64,000 bases of DNA, from assembly GCF_005930495.1 (NCBI RefSeq), contig NZ_SJEX01000018.1:1-64000 (forward strand), written 5' to 3'. The DNA is from Modestobacter excelsi. GTDB taxonomy: Bacteria; Actinomycetota; Actinomycetes; Mycobacteriales; Geodermatophilaceae. The position numbers and the translations under genes were made by a program. The notes under the pieces are model-generated. The model saw only the letters and a program-made list of their open reading frames with translations, did no database searches and was not told where the DNA came from. Positions within the stretch are counted from its first letter, which is position 1. Each line of letters starts with the position of its first letter. Positions 10,285-19,361 of the stretch are shown piece by piece.

Positions 10285-10895
10285 CAGGCACTCACGGAGT
10301 CGGGCATGCCGAGCCACTCCCGCCACCGGGGGTCGACCGTCCGGTGCCCCAGCAACCGCCACGCCGCGCCGCTGGGGGCGCGCGGCGGGTGCGGCAGCGA
10401 CCAGCCCATCTCCGCCAGCGACCGGTCGGCCTTGGTGTGGTTGCACCGCCGGCAGGCGGCGACGACGTTGTCCCAGGTGTGCGTGCCCCCTCGGCTGCGC
10501 GGCACGACGTGGTCGATGCTGGTCGCCGAGCCGCCGCAGTAGACGCAGGTCGACCCGTCACGGGTGAACACGGCGCGGCGGGACAGCGGCACCTGGACCG
10601 GGTAGGGCACCCGCACGTAGCGGGTCAGCCGCACCACGATCGGCACGGCCAGGGTGATCCGCTCGGCGTGCACCTCGTCGTCGGTGACGTCGACGGCCTC
10701 GGCCTTGGCGGCCAGGACGAGCACGACCGCGCGGCGGCTGGAGACCACGCACAACGGCTCGTAGGTGGCGTTGAGCAGGAGCGTCGCACCGGTCATGGAC
10801 GGAGCCGGGGCAGGCGCGTGCGGAGCGAGGGAGCGGTCGTGGCGGGCGCCGGGGTGCCCCGGCGCGGACGACGACCCGAGTGCGGTGATCGACAC
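10284..10895 (-). CDS. HNH endonuclease
   Basis: A 203-aa HNH nuclease of the actinobacterial type. The N-terminal segment 'LLLNATYEPLCVVSSRRAVVLVL' is followed by 'RDGSTCVYCGGSATSIDHVVPRSRGGTHTWDNVVAACRRCNHTKADRSL'. This has two CxxC zinc pairs and the catalytic DH...N...H core. Start GTG 10895 was chosen for its strong GGAGGT Shine-Dalgarno at 10901-10906; an internal ATG at 10796 would give a protein lacking the Gly/Pro-rich N-terminal tail. The target is unknown. The stop overlaps the ATG at 10284. Confidence 0.85.
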   Translation of the reverse strand: MSITALGSSSAPGHPGARHDRSLAPHAPAPAPSMTGATLLLNATYEPLCVVSSRRAVVLVLAAKAEAVDVTDDEVHAERITLAVPIVVRLTRYVRVPYPVQVPLSRRAVFTRDGSTCVYCGGSATSIDHVVPRSRGGTHTWDNVVAACRRCNHTKADRSLAEMGWSLPHPPRAPSGAAWRLLGHRTVDPRWREWLGMPDSVSA

Positions 10896-11005
10896 GGGAC
10901 ACCTCCGAGTGCCCCGGGCCACCGACGGCTTCGACAGCCCACGGGCACGCTCATCCTGCACTGTCCCACCGTGCTGTGAGATGCCGGGCTGTCAGGGGGC
11001 CCGGC

Positions 11006-11011
11006 TACGGT
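11006..11011 (+). promoter_or_regulatory. Putative -10 box (TACGGT) of the prolyl oligopeptidase gene
   Basis: TACGGT ends 6 nt before GTG 11018, the same geometry as at the amidase, CtaJ, DUF885 and accD1 genes, implying a leaderless mRNA. Confidence 0.5.
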
Positions 11012-11017
11012 CGGCGC

Positions 11018-13117
11018 GTGCGCTACCCCGACGCCCCCCGCCTCGACCTGGTGGAGGACCTGCACGGTCACCCGGTCGCCGATCCCTACCGCTGGCTGGA
11101 GGACGACGACGACCCGCGCACCACCGCGTGGGCCGCCGGCCAGGACGAGCTGGCCACCGGCCTGCTGACCGGTCTGCCCACCCGCGCGGCCTTCGCCGAC
11201 CGCCTCACCGAGCTGGTGCACGCCGGCGCGGTCGGCATCCCGGTCCGGCGGCGGGGGCGGGCCTTCTCCACCCGGCGCGACCCCGGTCAGGAGCACGCGG
11301 TCCTGCGGGTCACCGAGCCCGACGGGACGGTCCGGGTGCTCATCGACCCGACCGCGCTCGACCCGGCCGGCACCACCACGCTCGACGCCTGGTCGCCCAG
11401 CTGGGAGGGTGACCGGCTGGCCTACCAGCTCTCGGTGGGCGGCGACGAGGAGTCCCAGCTCTTCGTGCTCGACGTCGGCACCGGCGAGGTGCTCGAGGGC
11501 CCGATCGACCGCTGCCGCTACTCCCCCGTCGCCTGGCTGCCCGGCGGCGAGGAGCTGTTCTACGTCCGCCGGCTGGCTCCCGAGCTGGTGCCCGCCGGTG
11601 AGGAGCAGTTCCACCGGCGGGTGTGGCGGCACCGGGTGGGCAGCGACCCGGACTCCGACGTCCTCGTCCACGGCGAGGGCGCCGACCCGGCCACCTACTT
11701 CGGTGCCCGCACCAGCGCCGACGGCCGCTGGCTGGTGGTTTCCGCCTCGATCGGCACAGCTCCCCGGGACGACGTCTGGCTGGCCGACCTCGCCGGTGAC
11801 GGCGCGCTGCGCGAGCTGCAGGTCGGCGTCGACGCGCAGACCACCGCCTGGGTCGCCCGCGACGGCCGGCTCTGGCTGCACACCGACCGCGACGCGCCGC
11901 GCAACCGCCTGGTGGTCGCCGACCCGGCCGACCCGGCGAGCTGGGCGCCGGCGGCCTGGCGCGAGGTGGTCCCGCAGCAGCCCGACGGCGTGCTGTCCGA
12001 CCTGGCGCTGGTCGACTCCCCGGACGGCGGCCTGCAGGTGCTCGCCGTGCACGCCGTCGACGCCACCGACCGGCTCTCGCTGTGGTCGGCCGACGGGAGC
12101 GGCCGGCTGGCCGAGGTCAGCGACCTGCACCCGGGCAGCGTCTCCGGGGTGAGCGCTCCCCCGGAGGGCGGGACGACGGCCTGGGTGGGCTTCACCGACC
12201 ACTCCACCCCGCCCTCGGTGCTGCGCTGGGACGCTGCCGACCCGACCGCGCTCACCACCTGGGAGCAGGCGCCGGTGGCCGGCCCGGTCCCGGACGTGCG
12301 GGTGGTCGAGACCCACGCGACCTCGGCGGACGGGACGCCGGTGCACCTGTTCGTGCTGTCGCAGACCGGGACGCCGGAGACGCCACGGCCGACCGTCCTG
12401 TACGGCTACGGGGGCTTCAACGTCTCGCTCACCCCGGCCTACAGCGCTCAGGCGCTGGCCTGGGTCGCCGCCGGCGGCGTGTGGGTCGTGGCCAACCTGC
12501 GCGGCGGCTCCGAGCACGGCGAGGACTGGCACCGGGCCGGCATGCGGGAGCGCAAGCAGAACGTGTTCGACGACTTCACCGCCGCGGCCGAGCACCTCAT
12601 CGCCAGCGGCTGGACGACGCCGGCGCAGCTGGCGGTGATGGGCGGCTCCAACGGCGGGCTGCTGGTGGGCGCGATGACCACCCAGCACCCCGACCTGGTC
12701 GCCGCCGTCGTGTGCAGCGCCCCGCTGCTGGACATGGTCCGGTACGAGCTGTTCGGTCTGGGCCGCACCTGGAACGACGAGTACGGCACCGCCTCGGACC
12801 CGGAGGAGCTGGGCTGGCTGCTGGGCTACTCGCCGTACCACCGGGTGGTCGAGGGCACCGCCTACCCCGCGGTGCTGTTCACGACCTTCGAGTCCGACAC
12901 CCGGGTCCATCCGCTGCACGCCCGCAAGCTCGCCGCGGCGCTGCAGCACGCCACCAGCGCGGAGGCGCCGATCGTGCTCCGACGGGAGCTGTCGGTGGGT
13001 CACGGCGCCCGCGCGGTGAGCCGCACGGTGGGTCTGGCCGCCGACCAGCTGGCCTTCCTGGCCGCCTTCACCGGACTGCACCCCGCCGGTCAGCCCTCCC
13101 CCGCGGCAAAGAGCTGA
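11018..13117 (+). CDS. Prolyl oligopeptidase-family serine peptidase (S9A)
   Basis: A 699-aa peptidase with an N-terminal beta-propeller (about residues 1-400) and a C-terminal alpha/beta-hydrolase. The catalytic Ser is in 'VMGGSNGGLLVG' (about residue 545), Asp in 'TFESDTRVHPLHARK' and His in 'SVGHGARAVSRT'. 'LYGYGGFN' and 'WVVANLRGGSEHGEDWH' are typical of S9A. These enzymes cleave short peptides after proline, or basic residues in the oligopeptidase B branch. No signal peptide is visible. Start GTG 11018 fits the leaderless promoter and the 'YPDAPRLDLVEDLHG' family N-terminus. Confidence 0.9.
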   Translation: MRYPDAPRLDLVEDLHGHPVADPYRWLEDDDDPRTTAWAAGQDELATGLLTGLPTRAAFADRLTELVHAGAVGIPVRRRGRAFSTRRDPGQEHAVLRVTEPDGTVRVLIDPTALDPAGTTTLDAWSPSWEGDRLAYQLSVGGDEESQLFVLDVGTGEVLEGPIDRCRYSPVAWLPGGEELFYVRRLAPELVPAGEEQFHRRVWRHRVGSDPDSDVLVHGEGADPATYFGARTSADGRWLVVSASIGTAPRDDVWLADLAGDGALRELQVGVDAQTTAWVARDGRLWLHTDRDAPRNRLVVADPADPASWAPAAWREVVPQQPDGVLSDLALVDSPDGGLQVLAVHAVDATDRLSLWSADGSGRLAEVSDLHPGSVSGVSAPPEGGTTAWVGFTDHSTPPSVLRWDAADPTALTTWEQAPVAGPVPDVRVVETHATSADGTPVHLFVLSQTGTPETPRPTVLYGYGGFNVSLTPAYSAQALAWVAAGGVWVVANLRGGSEHGEDWHRAGMRERKQNVFDDFTAAAEHLIASGWTTPAQLAVMGGSNGGLLVGAMTTQHPDLVAAVVCSAPLLDMVRYELFGLGRTWNDEYGTASDPEELGWLLGYSPYHRVVEGTAYPAVLFTTFESDTRVHPLHARKLAAALQHATSAEAPIVLRRELSVGHGARAVSRTVGLAADQLAFLAAFTGLHPAGQPSPAAKS

Positions 13118-13275
13118 CCGGCGGGTTCTCCGACGACCGCAACGTACCGGAACGACGACGCCCCATATCCGCCGAGATGGTCGACCGCATCGCGCCGACC
13201 TGCAACACTCACCGCCATGAAGCGGGCACGATCGGTGACCCCGATGGACGACTGCGGCGCTGATCCGGGCCGGCT

Positions 13276-14640
13276 GTGCTCACTGCCGAGCCGCGGCGGA
13301 GGGCTCCGCTGAGGCGCCCCCGCCGCGGGCGGGTGGCCGAGGCCAGCCGTCCGGCGACGTACCGGCAGGTCTTCGCCGTGGCCGAGTTCCGCCCGCTGTT
13401 CGGCTCCTACCTGCTGTCCACGATCGGCGACGAACTGGCCCGGGTGGCGCTCACCGTGCTGGTCTACCAGCGCACCGACTCGCCCCTGCTGTCGGCGGTG
13501 ACCTTCGCCATCACCTACCTGCCCTGGCTGCTCGGTGGTCCGGTGCTGGCCGCACTGGCCGACCGCTTCCCCCGCCACCGCGTGCTGGTCAGCAGCGACG
13601 TGGCCCGGGCCGTGCTCGTCGCGTTGATGGCCGTCCCGCACGCGCCGCTGGCGCTGCTCCTCGCCCTGCTGCTGGCGGTGTCGCTCTGCGCGCCGCCCTT
13701 CGAGGCGGCCCGCTCGGCGCTGATGGCCGACGTGCTGCACGGCGACCGGTACGCCGTCGCCACGTCGCTGACCGGGGTCACCGCGCAGGTGTCGCAGCTG
13801 GTCGGCTACCTGCTCGGCGGCGCGCTGCTGGTCGCGTCCTCGCCCGCGACCGCCCTGCTCGTGGACGCCGCGACCTTCGCCGTCTCCGCGGTCTGGCTGT
13901 GGCTCGGCCTGCAACGCCGGCCCGCGCCCGTGCCGGACGGCCCCGACGAGGCGACCCGGTCGATCTGGCAGGACGCCGGCAGCGGGCTGAACCTGGTCGC
14001 GTCGATCCCCCGGCTGCGCGCGATCGTCGGGCTGCTGTGGGTCAGCGCCTTCTTCGTCAACGCGCCGGAGGGGGTCGCGACCCCGCTCGCGCTGCAGCTG
14101 AACGGGGCCACCGCGGCTGCCGGGCTGCTGCTGGCGGCCAACCCGGCCGGGACGGCGATCGGCGGGCTGGTGCTGGGCCGGCTGTGCCCGCCGCAGCTGC
14201 GCGACCGGCTGCTCACCCCGCTGCTCGCGCTGTCGCTCGGTGGGGTGCTGCTGGCCGGGCTGGTGCCGCTCGTGCTGAGCCGTGGGCTCCTCGCCTACGG
14301 CCTCGTCGTCGCACTGTTCTTCGTCGCCGGCCTCGGCGGGGCGTGCAACATCCCGCTCAACGTCGCCTTCGTGCAGGCCGTCCCCAGCGCCTTCCGCGGC
14401 CGGGCGTTCGGCGTCGCGGTGGCCGGTCTGTCCGGCGCGCAGGGGCTGGGCATCGTCCTGGCCGGGGCGGGCGCCGAGCTGCTGCGGCCGACGACCGTGG
14501 TGGCGCTGGCCGGGGGCGTCGGGCTGGTGGCCGTCGTCGTCCCGCTGCTGGCGCTGCGCCGCTCCCCGCCGCCGGACGGCCCGGGAGACGTGGCTCACGT
14601 GGCCTCGGCCAGCGGCGCTGAGGGACGATCGACGTCATGA
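13276..14640 (+). CDS. MFS transporter
   Basis: A 454-aa 12-helix major facilitator protein. Homology begins at '[28 protein letters not shown]'; the A-motif-like loop '[14 protein letters not shown]' follows helix 2 and '[14 protein letters not shown]' lies in the second half. Its type resembles enterobactin-exporter-like actinobacterial MFS proteins, but the cargo cannot be inferred. The first 35 residues are Arg-rich and the start is uncertain. The upstream 158 bp contain a possible 31-codon ORF (13217-13312) without family support. The stop overlaps the next ATG (ATGA). Confidence 0.85.
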   Translation: MLTAEPRRRAPLRRPRRGRVAEASRPATYRQVFAVAEFRPLFGSYLLSTIGDELARVALTVLVYQRTDSPLLSAVTFAITYLPWLLGGPVLAALADRFPRHRVLVSSDVARAVLVALMAVPHAPLALLLALLLAVSLCAPPFEAARSALMADVLHGDRYAVATSLTGVTAQVSQLVGYLLGGALLVASSPATALLVDAATFAVSAVWLWLGLQRRPAPVPDGPDEATRSIWQDAGSGLNLVASIPRLRAIVGLLWVSAFFVNAPEGVATPLALQLNGATAAAGLLLAANPAGTAIGGLVLGRLCPPQLRDRLLTPLLALSLGGVLLAGLVPLVLSRGLLAYGLVVALFFVAGLGGACNIPLNVAFVQAVPSAFRGRAFGVAVAGLSGAQGLGIVLAGAGAELLRPTTVVALAGGVGLVAVVVPLLALRRSPPPDGPGDVAHVASASGAEGRSTS

Positions 14641-15035
14641 GCGAGACGAGCCGGTCGCTGCCCTCGGCGCGCACCTTCTACGCCGAGGTCGGCGGTGCCG
14701 AGACCTTCCGCGCCCTCGTCGCGCACTTCTACGCCGGCGTGCGGGAGGACCCCGTCCTGCGGCCGATGTACCCGGCCGACGACTGGGAGGGCGCGGAGAC
14801 CCGGCTGCGGATGTTCCTCGAGCAGTACTGGGGCGGGCCGACCACCTACTCGGAGAACCGGGGTCACCCGCGGCTGCGGATGCGGCACGCGCCCTTCGCC
14901 GTCGACGCGACGGCCCGGGACGCCTGGCTCACCCACATGCGGGCCGCGGTCGACTCCCTCGAGCTGCCCGCCGAGCAGGACGCCACGTTGTGGGGTTACC
15001 TGGAGATGGCCGCCCACAGCATGCAGAACCGCTGA
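14637..15035 (+). CDS. glbO: Group II truncated hemoglobin
   Basis: A 132-aa 2/2 globin of the trHbO type, implicated in O2/NO handling or redox protection. Key features are '[34 protein letters not shown]' (A-B-E helices), '[25 protein letters not shown]' with the proximal F8 His in 'RMRHAPF', and '[12 protein letters not shown]'. The start ATG overlaps the MFS stop (ATGA), implying translational coupling. Why a globin is coupled to an MFS exporter is unclear. Confidence 0.92.
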   Translation: MSETSRSLPSARTFYAEVGGAETFRALVAHFYAGVREDPVLRPMYPADDWEGAETRLRMFLEQYWGGPTTYSENRGHPRLRMRHAPFAVDATARDAWLTHMRAAVDSLELPAEQDATLWGYLEMAAHSMQNR

Positions 15036-15098
15036 CCCCCCGGGGCCGGCTGCACGCGGGCGCAGACCTCCCGCGACCCACCGCCCCTGGAGCACCCC

Positions 15099-16682
15099 CT
15101 GAGCGAGAGCCCGACCCTGTCCACCGCTGACGCCGACTGGTGGCGGACCGCCGTCTTCTACCAGGTGTACGTGCGCAGCTTCGCCGACGAGACCGGTGAC
15201 GGCGTCGGCGACCTGGCCGGCATCCGCTCACGGCTGCCGTACCTCGCCGAGCTCGGCGTCGACGCGCTGTGGATCACGCCCTTCTACCCCTCCCCGATGG
15301 CTGACCACGGCTACGACGTCGCCGACCCGCGCGACGTCGAGCCGGTGTTCGGCGACCTGCCCGGCTTCGACGCCCTGCTCGCCGACGCCCACGCCCGGGG
15401 CATCCGGGTGACCATCGACCTGGTCCCCAACCACAGCTCGCACGACCACGAGTGGTTCCAGGAGGCGCTGGCGTCCCCGCCGGGCTCGGCGGCGCGTGCC
15501 CGGTACCTGTTCCGCGACGGCCGCGGCCCGGACGGCGGCGAGCCGCCGAACAACTGGCCCTCGGTGTTCGGCGGGCCGGCGTGGACCCGGGTCCCCGACG
15601 GCCAGTGGTACCTGCACCTGTTCGCCCCCGAGCAGCCCGACCTGGACTTCACCGACCCCGAGGTCGTCGAGGACCTCGAGACGACGATGCGGTTCTGGCT
15701 GGACCGGGGCGTCGACGGCTTCCGGATCGACGTCGCGCACGGCATGGCCAAGCCCGACGGGCTCCCGGACATGGTGCCGATGGAGGACACCGGGCTGCTG
15801 GCCGACCACGGCCCCGGTGACCACCGGTTCGACCAGGACGGCGTGCACCTGGTGCACCGCCGGGTCCGCACCGTGCTCGACGGCTACCCGGGCACCATGG
15901 CCGTCGGCGAGGTGTGGGTGTCCGACGACGACCGGCTGGCCGAGTACATCCGGGCCGACGAGCTGCACCTGGCGTTCAACTTCAAGCTGCTGACCTCCGC
16001 CTGGGACCCTGCCGCGCTGCGGACGGCGATCGACCACTCGCTGGCCACCGTGGCAGGCACCCCCGCGCCGGCCTGCTGGGTGCTGTCCAACCACGACCGG
16101 CCCCGGCACGTCAGCCGCTACGGCGACGGCGAGCTGGGCACCCGCCGGGCCCGCGCGGCGGCCCTGCTGCAGCTGGCGCTGCCCGGCGCGGCCTACCTCT
16201 ACAACGGTGACGAGCTCGGCTTGCCCGACGTCGACCTCCCCGACGAGGTGCTGCAGGACCCGATCTGGGAGCGGTCCGGGCACACCGAGCGCGGCCGCGA
16301 CGCCTGCCGTGTGCCGCTGCCGTGGTCGGGCGACCAGCCGCCCTACGGCTTCACGAGCGCCGCCGACACCTGGCTGCCGATGCCCGCGGGCTGGGGCCCG
16401 CTGACCGTGGAGGCGCAGGCCGCCGACCCCGACTCGGTGCTGTCGCTGTACCGCGCCGCGCTCGCGCTGCGGCGCAGCTCCCCCGCCGTCGACGGCGACG
16501 CGCTGGCCTGGCTGCCCGCGCCGGAGGGGGTGCTGGCGTTCCGCCGTCCGGGTGGGTTGGTGTGCCTGGTCAACCTCTCCAGTGGCCCGGTGCCGCTGCC
16601 CGAGGGCCAGCTGCTGCTGGCCAGCGAGCCCGTCGTCGGCGGGCAGCTGCCCGTCGACGGGGCGGTGTGGCTCAGCGCCTGA
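15099..16682 (+). CDS. GH13 alpha-glucosidase-type enzyme with an apparent CTG start
   Basis: A 527-aa alpha-amylase-superfamily glucosidase. The first family block 'DADWWRTAVFYQVYVRSFADETGDGVGDLAGI' starts well upstream of the first GTG (15165). No ATG, GTG or TTG precedes it in frame; CTG 15099 has a GGAG (15089-15092) six bases upstream and is the best start. Catalytic residues are the Asp in 'DGFRIDVAHG' (about 211), Glu in 'AVGEVWV' (about 271) and Asp in 'SNHDRPRH'. It probably releases glucose from maltose or oligo-glucosides in the cytoplasm. A 16-bp perfect hairpin follows. Confidence 0.85.
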   Translation: MSESPTLSTADADWWRTAVFYQVYVRSFADETGDGVGDLAGIRSRLPYLAELGVDALWITPFYPSPMADHGYDVADPRDVEPVFGDLPGFDALLADAHARGIRVTIDLVPNHSSHDHEWFQEALASPPGSAARARYLFRDGRGPDGGEPPNNWPSVFGGPAWTRVPDGQWYLHLFAPEQPDLDFTDPEVVEDLETTMRFWLDRGVDGFRIDVAHGMAKPDGLPDMVPMEDTGLLADHGPGDHRFDQDGVHLVHRRVRTVLDGYPGTMAVGEVWVSDDDRLAEYIRADELHLAFNFKLLTSAWDPAALRTAIDHSLATVAGTPAPACWVLSNHDRPRHVSRYGDGELGTRRARAAALLQLALPGAAYLYNGDELGLPDVDLPDEVLQDPIWERSGHTERGRDACRVPLPWSGDQPPYGFTSAADTWLPMPAGWGPLTVEAQAADPDSVLSLYRAALALRRSSPAVDGDALAWLPAPEGVLAFRRPGGLVCLVNLSSGPVPLPEGQLLLASEPVVGGQLPVDGAVWLSA

Positions 16683-16693
16683 GCACCCCACCG

Positions 16694-16729
16694 GAGCGCC
16701 TCCCGGGACCGGCGTCCCGGGAGGCGCTC
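16694..16729 (+). terminator. Perfect 16-bp hairpin after the GH13 gene
   Basis: GAGCGCCTCCCGGGAC pairs perfectly with the downstream arm across a CGGC loop, 11 bp after the stop. There is no T-tract, which is common for terminators in high-GC actinobacteria. Confidence 0.85.
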
Positions 16730-16836
16730 GCTCCGGTCCCAGGTAGCATGCGGGTGGTCACGCAGCGTCGCCGCCAACGCTGGGACCACCTTCCATCGAC
16801 CTGTGTCGACGACCCTCCCAGGGAGCCCGCCCGCCC

Positions 16837-18366
16837 ATGTCGCTGCTCCAGGTCCAGGGCCTGACGAAGTCCTTCGGCGCCCGTCGCGTGCTGCGCGACG
16901 TCTCCTTCGGCGTCGGCGCGGGCGAGATCGTCGGGCTCGTCGGGACCAACGGGGCGGGCAAGTCCACCCTCGGCGACATCCTCGCCGGCATCACCGCCGC
17001 CGACTCCGGCGTCATGACGCTGCAGGGCGTCCCCTACGCGCCGCTGTCCGCGGACGACGCCCGGCACCTTGGGGTCGGCGTGGTCGAGCAGCTGGTCCGC
17101 ATCGACCCGGAGCTCACCATCGCCCAGGCGGTCTTCCGCGGGACGCCGCAGGCGGGGCGGCCACCGGCCGAGCTGCGCCGGCAGGCGCAGGTGCTGCTGT
17201 CCGCGGTCACCCTGGACGTCGACCCGGACACCCTCGTCGGCGAGCTGCCGCACTTCGTGCACGGGCTGGTGGAGATCGCCCGGGTGCTCGCCGAGGACAC
17301 CCGCCTGGTGGTTCTCGACGAGGTGTCGGCGGCGCTGCTGCCCATGGAGGTCACCGGCCTGCACGCCGTGGCCGACCGGCTCAGCCGCCAGGGCCGCGGG
17401 GTGCTCTACATCAGCCACCGGCTGCCCGAGATGCTCGAGGTCGTCGACCGGGTGCTGGTGCTGCGTGAGGGCCGGATCGCGCTGGACAGCCCGGCCGCGG
17501 ACCTGGATCCGGTCCGGCTGGCCGCGGAGACCGTCGGCGAGGCGGTGCCGGCGCCCCGGGTGACGACGGTCGCGCCGCGTGCCGACCGGGAGGCCGCACC
17601 CGTGGCCGGCGCGCCGTGGCCGCTGCCCACCGGCGAGGTCGCCCTGCGGGTCCGCAACCTGCGGGTCCCCGGCGCGGTGGACGGCGTGGACCTGCTGCTC
17701 CGCCGCGGTGAGGTGATCGGGCTGACCGGGCGGCGCTCCTCCGGCGTCCGGGAGATCGCCGGTGCGCTGACCGGTGAGCTGCCCGCCGTGACCGACGAGC
17801 TGCTGCTGCACGGCGAGCCGCGTGAGCTGGGCTCCCGGGCGAACGGCAGTGGGCTGCAGCTGCCCGCCTACCGCCCCGACGAGGACGCTTACGGGGTGGA
17901 CCCCGGCGAGACGATCGCCCGGACGCTCACCCAGGAGGAGTGGGGGGCGCTGACCGACCTGCGCCAGGAGATCGCCACCCTGCGCAGCGTCATCCGCACC
18001 GTCCACCAGATGGACGTGAAGACGCTGAGCATCCGGACGCGGGTGGGTGCGCTGTCCGGCGGCGACCAGCACAAGCTCGCCCTGGCCCGGTGGATGGCCG
18101 CCTCCGCGCACGACGTCCTCGTGCTGCACGAGCCCACCCGCGGCCTGGACGTCCGGGCCCGCCGGCAGGTGCGCCAGCTGCTGGACGACGCGACCGGGAA
18201 CGGCGCGTCGGTCGTCGTCGTCTCGGTCGACCCGGACGAGCTGGCCGAGTGCTGCGACCGCGTCGGCATCGTCTCCGGCGGCCGCGTCGCCCGCTGGATC
18301 GACACCGGCGGACTCGCCGACGGCAGCGTCCGCGCCCGGATCATCGAGGCCTCGACCGCGGCCTGA
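16837..18366 (+). CDS. Orphan two-domain sugar ABC transporter ATPase (RbsA/MglA-like), divergent
   Basis: A 509-aa fusion of two nucleotide-binding domains. NBD1 has an intact Walker A (GTNGAGKST) and Walker B ('LVVLDEVSAAL') but the LSGGQ signature is replaced by 'LPHFVHG'. NBD2 lacks Walker A ('GLTGRRSSGVREI'), as usual in RbsA-type proteins, but keeps 'LSGGDQHKLALARW'. No permease or binding protein is adjacent, so it either serves a remote transporter or has another role. A TAGCAT box at 16743 could promote it with an 80-nt leader. Perfect hairpins flank the gene on both sides, so it is monocistronic. Confidence 0.75.
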   Translation: MSLLQVQGLTKSFGARRVLRDVSFGVGAGEIVGLVGTNGAGKSTLGDILAGITAADSGVMTLQGVPYAPLSADDARHLGVGVVEQLVRIDPELTIAQAVFRGTPQAGRPPAELRRQAQVLLSAVTLDVDPDTLVGELPHFVHGLVEIARVLAEDTRLVVLDEVSAALLPMEVTGLHAVADRLSRQGRGVLYISHRLPEMLEVVDRVLVLREGRIALDSPAADLDPVRLAAETVGEAVPAPRVTTVAPRADREAAPVAGAPWPLPTGEVALRVRNLRVPGAVDGVDLLLRRGEVIGLTGRRSSGVREIAGALTGELPAVTDELLLHGEPRELGSRANGSGLQLPAYRPDEDAYGVDPGETIARTLTQEEWGALTDLRQEIATLRSVIRTVHQMDVKTLSIRTRVGALSGGDQHKLALARWMAASAHDVLVLHEPTRGLDVRARRQVRQLLDDATGNGASVVVVSVDPDELAECCDRVGIVSGGRVARWIDTGGLADGSVRARIIEASTAA

Positions 18367-18374
18367 GGCGGTGC

Positions 18375-18408
18375 GCTGACGCCCTCCCCGTCCGGGGAGG
18401 GCGTCAGC
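18375..18408. terminator. Perfect 15-bp hairpin between convergent genes
   Basis: GCTGACGCCCTCCCC pairs with its complement across a GTCC loop, 9 bp after the ABC ATPase stop and 19 bp before the stop of the convergent Roadblock gene. It probably serves both directions. Confidence 0.8.
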
Positions 18409-18426
18409 GCTGCGCGGGGTCCTCCG

Positions 18427-18795
18427 TCAGACCGCCACGTTGCCGGCGACCGCCCGCAGCTTGTGCCGGGCCAGCGCCAGGTTGGCGCCCACGCGGTTGA
18501 GCACGAGGTAGATGAACAGACCGGTGTTGCCCTCGCCGCGCAGCACGTTGATCAGGTGGTACTGGCTCTGCAGCGTGATCAGGACGTCCTCGATCTCGTC
18601 CTTCAGCTCGAGGTCGGAGATCGTGCGCAGCTTGGCGCGGACCACGTTGGAGTTCCCGGCGGCGGCGACGTTCAGGTCGAAGCCGGGGCTGCCGCCGGCC
18701 GCGAGGGCCATGCCGCTGTCGATGTCCACGATCGCGGCGCCGGTGGCGCCCTCGATCGCGAGCAGGTCGGCGATGACGTTGTCGAGCTGTGCCAC
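18427..18795 (-). CDS. Roadblock/LC7 domain protein
   Basis: A 122-aa single-domain Roadblock/LC7 protein: 'LDNVIADLLAIEGATGAAIVDIDSGMALA', 'NVVRAKLRTISDLELKDEIEDVLITLQSQYHLINVL' and 'LFIYLVLNRVGANLALARHKLRAV'. This fold dimerises and often regulates small Ras-like GTPases (MglB) or sits in actinobacterial conservon operons with a kinase, a DUF742 protein and a GTPase; none of those is nearby. GTG 18795 was chosen for its AGGAG box. The same frame stays open to 19107 with a Pro-rich stretch that I regard as non-coding. Confidence 0.75.
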   Translation of the reverse strand: MAQLDNVIADLLAIEGATGAAIVDIDSGMALAAGGSPGFDLNVAAAGNSNVVRAKLRTISDLELKDEIEDVLITLQSQYHLINVLRGEGNTGLFIYLVLNRVGANLALARHKLRAVAGNVAV

Positions 18796-19361
18796 GGATG
18801 AGGCTCCTGTCGTTCTCGCTGGGGGACGCAGCAGGTCGCTGCGCCCCGGGTCGGGATGGGACCCGGGTCGGCCGGACGGGCCGGACGTCTGGAGGTGCGC
18901 GGGCACCCGGGGCGGCGTCGGTGCCACCCCGGTGTGCATCGCACCGGCCGGAGCGCGGTGCGGAGCCGTCTCGTCGGGGGCGGGCGGGGCATCGGGTCGG
19001 GGACCGTCATCGGGCACCCGGTCGGGGTCCCGCGGGGCCGCCGCTGCGGGCTGCTGCGGTGCGGGGTGCCCCCACGTCCACAGCGACGCCCACCACCCGG
19101 TTGCCATGCTGTTGTTCCGCCTTCGCCGAGGGGCTCAGGACCCCAGACAACACGGCCGCGCCGGGCCGGGCAAACCGGCGGACGTATCTGCAGGTGAGCG
19201 CACCGACACTCACGGCGAGCGGCATCGAGGCCCTCCCAGGGGCTCTGCACGGGGCTCGCGGCCGTGCGGCGCTGCGCCCGGCCCGTCGCCTCCCCGCCGG
19301 ACTCCGGTACCTTCCGCCGGGAACGCGCGGGCTCCCACCCGCTGGCTGTAGAGGAGACGCC
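18796..19361. other. 566-bp divergent intergenic region
   Basis: It separates the Roadblock gene from bioY. It is open in several frames only because of high GC, with Pro/Arg-rich shadow translations and no family match. A GAGGAG ribosome site for bioY lies at 19351-19356. I looked for a BioQ or BirA-like palindrome and saw no convincing one. Confidence 0.5.

Noticed and set aside
13217-13312. A possible 31-codon leader ORF before the MFS gene
   Set aside because: No ribosome-binding site and no recognisable attenuator; it overlaps the MFS start and may be chance.
18796-19107. In-frame N-terminal extension of the Roadblock protein
   Set aside because: It would add about 104 Pro-rich residues not found in the family, and an AGGAG box precedes the internal GTG 18795.
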